DNA from: Ochromonas danica
Lineage: Eukaryota > Sar > Chrysophyceae > Chromulinales > Chromulinaceae
Assembly (NCBI GenBank): GCA_015146655.1
Contig: VKHL01000005.1
Location: 124,001-188,000, forward strand
DNA length: 64,000 bases
Direction of reading: 5' to 3'
How positions within the stretch are numbered: position 1 is the stretch's first letter; every line of letters begins with the position of its first letter. Shown here in pieces: positions 58,516-64,000 of this stretch. Below the pieces are notes generated by a model. It saw nothing but the letters and a program-made list of their open reading frames with translations. It was not told the origin of the DNA and did not search any database. A program made the translations under genes and the position numbers.

Positions 58516-61500
58516 CTAATAGAAGCTGTCGAAGGGGTTAAGAGGTGGTGGGCCTCCAGTAACAGGAGTCTGCTTCATTGGGTTGGGGTTTGGATCACCA
58601 GCGCCCGTCGATTGGCCAGGAACAACCATAGTCGGGAAAGCACTGTTCGTAGGAGCAGACACCGGGTAAGCAAAGGGAGGTACGGTCGGAGCAAAGGGGA
58701 CAGAGTTCATTCCTGGGAACTGGGTGGTCGTATTAGGTGGATAATAGCCTCCTGTCGCAACTGTTGGGGCAAATGAGACTGGATTAGCATGGCTTGGAGC
58801 GAAGGGGTCAGTGGGCACGAAAGTGCTGGCTGTGCTCAAAGATGTGGAAGCAAAATTCGAAGACGCACCGGGAAAGTCCCACTTCCCCACATCCGATTTC
58901 AAGCTACCATTCGCAACTGATGAAGAAGGCACGAACCCAAAGGCAGCATCAAGATTAGCATTCTTCTGGGAGAAAGAATCTGCTGCAGTGGTGGAGGCAA
59001 CGGCTGCTACGGTTGATGTGGGAATGCTAATGGCAAAGGGGTCGCTTGGCGCGAAAGGAACAGTCGTAGTGATTGAGGTAGTGGTAGCACCCGCAGGAGC
59101 TGGGGGAAAGTCCCAAGCAGAGGCATTACCCGATGACCCAGCAGCAGGCATAGGGGCCAAAATATGATCAGCAAACGGATCGCTGGGTGGCTTGGCTGAT
59201 GGAGAAACCAGTACGCCAGTTGAAGCCCTTCGAATCTTAGGATTATTTCGAGCTCCAATATTCGAAGCAGGCGGGGGAGCCAAAACAGGACCACCACCAC
59301 CTCCTCCTCCACCCCCTGTCGCACGCTTACTGCCTAGTGCGACGTCAGACGAAGCCAGGCTAGTAGTGGGTGCAGCAGTTTTAGCGGAGGGCTGCACTAC
59401 CACGGGAACATCAAAGTCACCCAATGAAGCACTGCTGTCCGAAGCAATAATCTTGTTTGGTTCGGTCCAGTCCCACGAAGTTGGCGCAGGTTTAGGTTCT
59501 TGAAAAGAAACCGTGGGACCAGAGCCTCTTGTGCTGTTTTGCCGACTTTCACTTTCTAACTCCCCCTTCACGGAACCTCCACTTAATAGATCATCTTCAT
59601 CGAAGAGAAGATTAGCAGCACCTTTGCCAGTCGTTGAGGAAACCGCTGAAGATAGAGCCATGGGCTGCAGAAGCGCGGAAGAAAAGGCCAACTCCAGGTC
59701 GGAGCTAGCAACACTACCTTCTTCCATTATAGTCGATTGGGGTAGCGCGATGAGCAGATCATCGTCGAAGCCATCCAATAATGACCCTGAGTTGCTACTT
59801 TTATTGTTTCCCTTTGAAGGTGGAGCAGCAGCATTGTTATCGCTCGGCACTCGTTCACTTTCTCCTCCTTGAGAATGCTGAGACACGGCAAAGTTGGTAT
59901 TACTCTGACTACTCTGTGTGCGACGCAAGGAGGACGTAAACGCCTTGAGAATGGTGCTGCCTCTTCGACTAATACCTTCGCCACCCCCTCCAATTCCAGT
60001 AGCGGAAGAGACTTTTGTACTGCTGCTTACTCCAGCAATACCTGCTCCATCCGTAGCAACAGAACCAGTAGCTGAGGATGCTTGAGAGGCAAAAGGAGCC
60101 ACAAGCGAAGAAGTAGGAGTGGAAGCACCAGTATTAACTGTGGGCCAGGGCAAGAAATCTTTCTCGCTGAATGAACGAGCCTCCACCTCTTCAGAGGATA
60201 GAACTGAGCTTATCAAGACTTTCATACCGTCCACCTTGTAGATGCTTCTCCTTCCCCAATCATCTCCCACATATCCCAATACACGATGATCAGAAGCCAC
60301 CGCAGCATTGTTCACAGCAGTAAGGTGTGCCAATAGATTAGCTACCTTATCCACGTCGCCTTTTGCTTTGGGATCATTCCCATCTTCCATTGTGGACAGC
60401 AGCAATATAGAAGTTGATTTAGCGTCCAACGAAGTGGTGTTTTGATGATACTTTTGCAACAAGGGAAGGAAGCGTTGAACTCGAGCCAATGCATTCACTC
60501 GACTGGTCAGATGCAGATTGTACAAATAGGAAACAGTCAAATCGACCATGCTTCCCATCACCCCAACTCCTTGCCCAGTCTTTTGCAATGAGAGTAATTG
60601 CGGTACCTAGACAGGAGATTTAGTAGTATTGCTTATTACTGACCAGTTAGAGTAAGAGACAAGACTTTTCTTTCTTACCAACAATAACATGTAATCCACA
60701 GCAACCTCTTGAAGTGCCTCGAGTAGCTCTCGTTTCTTTTCTGACTTTAAACGATTGCCCCCATCTGCAATTCCCAAAACATCTCCTAAGTGATGCCCTA
60801 GAGACTCACAAGCAGAAATACGCTCAGAAGGATCAGGGCTCAGTTCACAAAGAGCCAAACCGAAATCCCATATTTTCGGCAGGATATCGCTAATCAACTG
60901 AGGTGAAGTTGTATAGCGTAAGACCAGAGAGGCCAAACTATAGAGACAATCCAAATAGATAGGAACATAAGCTATCTCCACTTCTATTCCTTTACCATCA
61001 CCATTCACTCTGGGCCTCCAGACAGACTCATGAATTCGCCGAAAGAAAGTGAGTAGCAGCTCTGGGAGAAGAAGAGTAACCTCTCCAACAATGATCTCTG
61101 TACTTTGTCCCACGGCCATCAGATGGTCACAGTCTATCGCTAACAACGAAAGGAAATTTTGCCATAAGGGCAAATGTTCTTTTGCAAAGTATCGTCTATC
61201 AGGAGCGACCCAGATCATTGCTCTAAGAAGAGTAATAAGATTGCTGGGGGAAGGGATGGTCTTCAACGTCTTTCCTTCTTCGATTGACCAAAAGGATCGT
61301 TGTTCCAGATCAGGATCAGATTGACTGTTACGACTATTGGCAACTTTAATGACAGGATGCAATGCAGAAGCGAGGGCTTTAGGCAGAGTATAATGATGAT
61401 GAAAACGCATTAAAGCTTTCCACAGGTTGAGCAGCTGTATGCCATCGTGCTCGAGGGAATACATGGAATAGATGCGATGGCGATGGCGATTGGAGTCATA

Positions 61501-63062
61501 AGATGGTCTAGTACAGTAGCACACAAACAAATTAGCCAAGTGGTTGCGATAACGATGAAAGTTCGTCTATCTCACCTTCTCCATAAGAACCGACCAACTT
61601 TCTCACAAGTTCGACAAAACACAGGGAAATATAAACTTTCAATGCGGAGTGATTTAGTCTTTTCGATGAGTGCTAAAATCACACGAGCAACAACATGTAC
61701 ACAAAGTATATCTTCATTACCACCATTACCACTTCCACTTCGATCTTCCAGCTTAGCAAGCACTGTCCAGTCCTCTTCATCAACCATGTAAATGGAGATA
61801 ATTTCTGATAGCACCTTTAAACTATAGACCATGCAATACAGCACGTCATGATCTACCCAGCACAACACAACAACAATACGCTGAAATAACTAAACATACC
61901 TTGCAGAAGGAATAAGTCGGACAATGGAAGAGAACATAGTCCATCCCGCCTCAGCCAACTCCGCAACTTCATTTGTCGAAGGAGATGCCTTTACTACTGT
62001 CTGAATTGCATTCCATACAGTGCGACTAGCACGCAGCAGATAGACCATAGCAAGGCTATCCATTACATTTGGACTTTCTCCCCCAGCGTTGTTACCACTT
62101 CCATTCGATGTTGCGATATTATTACGAAGTGACATAGCATGTAAATAATTAGAAAATAGATCTTTTAATAATCTCGCCATAGTGATCAAACTGTCCTTAT
62201 CATGAGCTTGTCTAGCTGTGAGATAGAGAAGCATTCCACCATGACGTTGTAAAGTCATATTAGGAATGACTGAAAGAGAGATAAAAGAAGACAATAGATT
62301 GAAAGGTAATCCTTTCTTTAACCTTCTCAATGCAGAACATCCTTGAATTAATAGAATTAATCGACTTTCTTGATCTTTAGGATTATTTGTAGGAACTATT
62401 AAAGAGAAGGAAGGTAAAGCTTGAAGGAGAACTTGATAGATATTCTCTTTGTCTTGAGAGGAAAATAAAGTGTTATTCTTCTCATTCTTAATATTCATTA
62501 ATAATGCCATAGAACGAAGAAGGAAAGCTTTATTGATCCCTTGTGAACGTTGCATTTCAATAGTTATAACCTCTAAAAGCTTCTTAGCAATCTCTCTTCT
62601 TTCTTCAATAGTAATAGAAGGAGGAGTTGAAGTTGAAATAGAAGAAGAAGAAGAAGTTTTCACACCATTAAACTGAAGATACGGCTTTCCTGAGGAAGAA
62701 GAAGAAGAAGAAGAAGAAGAAGAAGAAGAAGAAGAAGACTGAAGAAGATACGATGAAGACTGAAGTCCTTCCAGAAGGAAGTGGAAGAGACAGCGGAAGA
62801 CCTTGCGCTCTATATGGCCATCATTCTCTGCAATAGAAGACAAGAGATTCAATGAGGTCATCAAGATATGGAAATCAATTCTATCATTCTTTCTGATCAG
62901 GACAGATTGATAAAGAAGAAAGGTACGAAGTTGACTAATCTCTTTTTTATTCCATCCTTGAGAAGATTTCTTTTGTTGCTTGTTAATAAGCAATTGACAG
63001 ATACCATCAATGGTCGAAGGAGTAATGGATGTTGATTTGAGCACGTAATGATCAGCCATCAT
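58516..63062 (-). CDS. Alpha-solenoid protein with DPF/NPF endocytic motifs
   Basis: Four exons can be read, 63062-61900, 61821-61576, 61507-60679 and 60606-58516, giving 1442 aa. The first 900 residues are helical repeats of the adaptin/HEAT type, interrupted by a Ser run. The last 500 residues are low-complexity and carry DPFADH, DPFAIS, DPFAPS and a C-terminal NPFDSFY, plus two WDFP motifs. DPF binds AP-2-type appendage domains and NPF binds EH domains in clathrin endocytosis. The layout recalls large adaptor or TSET-type subunits, but orthology is not established. I use the ATG at 63062; the frame is open further upstream without another ATG. The start faces ClpR4 across 127 bp. Confidence 0.7.
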
Positions 63063-63189
63063 CTCTCGATCTTCCTCATCAAAAGCTACTGCCCCTTCCC
63101 ACACCCTTGATAAGCCAATATTATTAAAGAATTACACAATTGTTCCACGAATCATTCCATGGAATTGTGGTGGTGTGTGATGAGCATGG
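63063..63189. promoter_or_regulatory. Compact divergent promoter with TTCCATGGAA palindrome
   Basis: These 127 bp separate the solenoid gene and ClpR4. They contain CATTCCATGGAATT at about 63154-63167, the same 10-bp palindrome found in other places of the window. Confidence 0.5.
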
Positions 63190-64000
63190 ATGATGAATCG
63201 AGACACATCAAGAAGGTCGATTTCAATGATGATAGCTCTGATTCTATTCTGTTTGATTGCATTTCCTTTCATAGAAGGATTGAGATTTTCCACTTCTTCT
63301 TCAAGTAAAGTCTTTTCTAAGACAGTGGATAGTAATGCATGGAAGCTCTCTGGCAAGGGAGTGCTTTTGCCCCAATATGCGGTTAGATTGCATAATCATT
63401 TCTTTCCTTCACTCTGATTCTTCTTACTCTTCTTATTTTCTATATCATCTTACTATAGAGAAGAAATTCTGGTGGTACGGATGGTGGCATGATTCCCAAT
63501 GCCCCCAGTGACAAGATGCAGTCATGGGGTAAGAAAATAATATAATAATTACACGGTTTAATCAATTCAAGTATCCTTATCTTCTATCTGGTCTTGTATG
63601 TTGTGATTGATGAACAGAGATTGGTCCACCCCCTGATCTCCCTTCTCTCTTGTTATCCAATCGCATCATCTACTTGGGCATGCCCATCGTGCCTTCTGTC
63701 ACGGAACTCATCATCGCCCAGCTTCTCTACCTCAATTATCAAAATGATGAAATGATTACCATGTATATTAACTCTCCAGGCACCAACTCTCCTGATGGTC
63801 GAGCCTTTTCCTTTGATACGGAAGCCTTTGCCATTGCCGACACCATGCTCTTCATTCGTCCGCCAATTCGCACCATCTGTGTGGGCCAAGCACATGGAAC
63901 AGCTGCTATGTTACTTTCTTTGGGGCAAAAGGGCAATCGTTTGGCTTTGCCAAATGCTTCGATCATGTTAAATCAACCTCGTTCTCGTGCTCGTGGTCAA
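63190..64000 (+). CDS. ClpR4: Plastid ClpR4-type inactive Clp protease subunit (partial)
   Basis: Exons 63190-63381, 63459-63528 and 63618 to beyond the window end give 215 aa so far. The N terminus has a signal peptide (hydrophobic MIALILFCLIAFPFIEG) followed by a Ser-rich transit-like stretch, the bipartite signal of complex plastids; the residue after the likely cleavage is Leu rather than Phe. The core matches plant ClpR4 (YLGMPIVPSVTELIIAQLLY, DTEAFAIADTM). The catalytic Ser position reads GQAHGTAAM and the catalytic His position PNASIMLNQP, so both are lost, as in ClpR proteins. It should be a structural subunit of the stromal Clp ring. The C terminus lies outside the window. Confidence 0.9.

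Noticed and set aside
63133-63400. Minus-strand frame opposite ClpR4 exon 1, contiguous with the solenoid gene's upstream frame
   Set aside because: It has no ATG in a plausible place and is the complement of the well-supported ClpR4 signal-peptide exon.

Overview
This is nuclear DNA of a eukaryote. Genes lie on both strands, carry short GT-AG introns (mostly 65-170 bp, donors usually GTAAGT or GTTAGT) and are separated by a few hundred bases. Several genes point to an alga with a complex, red-type plastid, most likely a flagellated non-diatom ochrophyte stramenopile. A ClpR4-type plastid protease subunit starts with a signal peptide followed by a transit-like stretch. A Derlin has a long signal-peptide-led extension, as expected of the symbiont-specific ERAD-like machinery. 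There is a plasma-membrane P3A-type H+-ATPase, and RSP3, a radial-spoke protein of motile 9+2 flagella. The lineage is inferred, not proven. No tRNA, rRNA, CRISPR, retroelement or complete transposon was recognised.

Layout. 25-1621 (-) Derlin-like. 2141-4851 (+) PH-domain/coiled-coil protein. 5604-8614 (+) P-type H+-ATPase. 9406-11183 (+) GT4 glycosyltransferase with a C-terminal membrane anchor. 11886-13138 (-) two-RRM protein. 13458-33993 (+) one 11-exon gene for a giant (about 6307 aa) HERC1-like protein with RCC1, SPRY, UBA, FN3, SPRY and a HECT-like end. 34160-38016 (-) three-exon gene fusing a degenerate GT27-like domain, two ShK domains and a core-1-galactosyltransferase-like GT31 domain. 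38544-39287 (-) isochorismatase-like hydrolase. 39933-41029 (-) RSP3. 41227-43395 (+) divergent tail-anchored Hsp70-like protein. 43720-44340 (-) relict coding sequence. 44737-46215 (+) unknown protein. 46536-46776 long hairpin. 47270-47770 (-) broken copy of the neighbouring F-box/LRR gene at 47992-49918 (+). 50397-55859 (+) double, degenerate hybrid histidine-kinase-like membrane protein. 56489-57734 (-) trypsin-fold protease. 58516-63062 (-) alpha-solenoid protein with DPF/NPF endocytic motifs. 63190-64000+ (+) ClpR4, cut by the window end.

The most unusual items are the O-glycosylation-type fusion gene, the giant HERC-like protein whose HECT-like end lacks the catalytic cysteine, the duplicated kinase-like sensor that lost its phospho-acceptor histidine, and a 25-bp promoter motif (TCCAYGGA, seven free bases, TGGAATCCAT) found three times in two divergent promoters. 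The giant gene is saturated with (GGA/TCC)n tracts read as Gly, Glu, Ser or Pro runs. All exon borders come from reading splice sites and protein continuity and have not been checked against transcripts.
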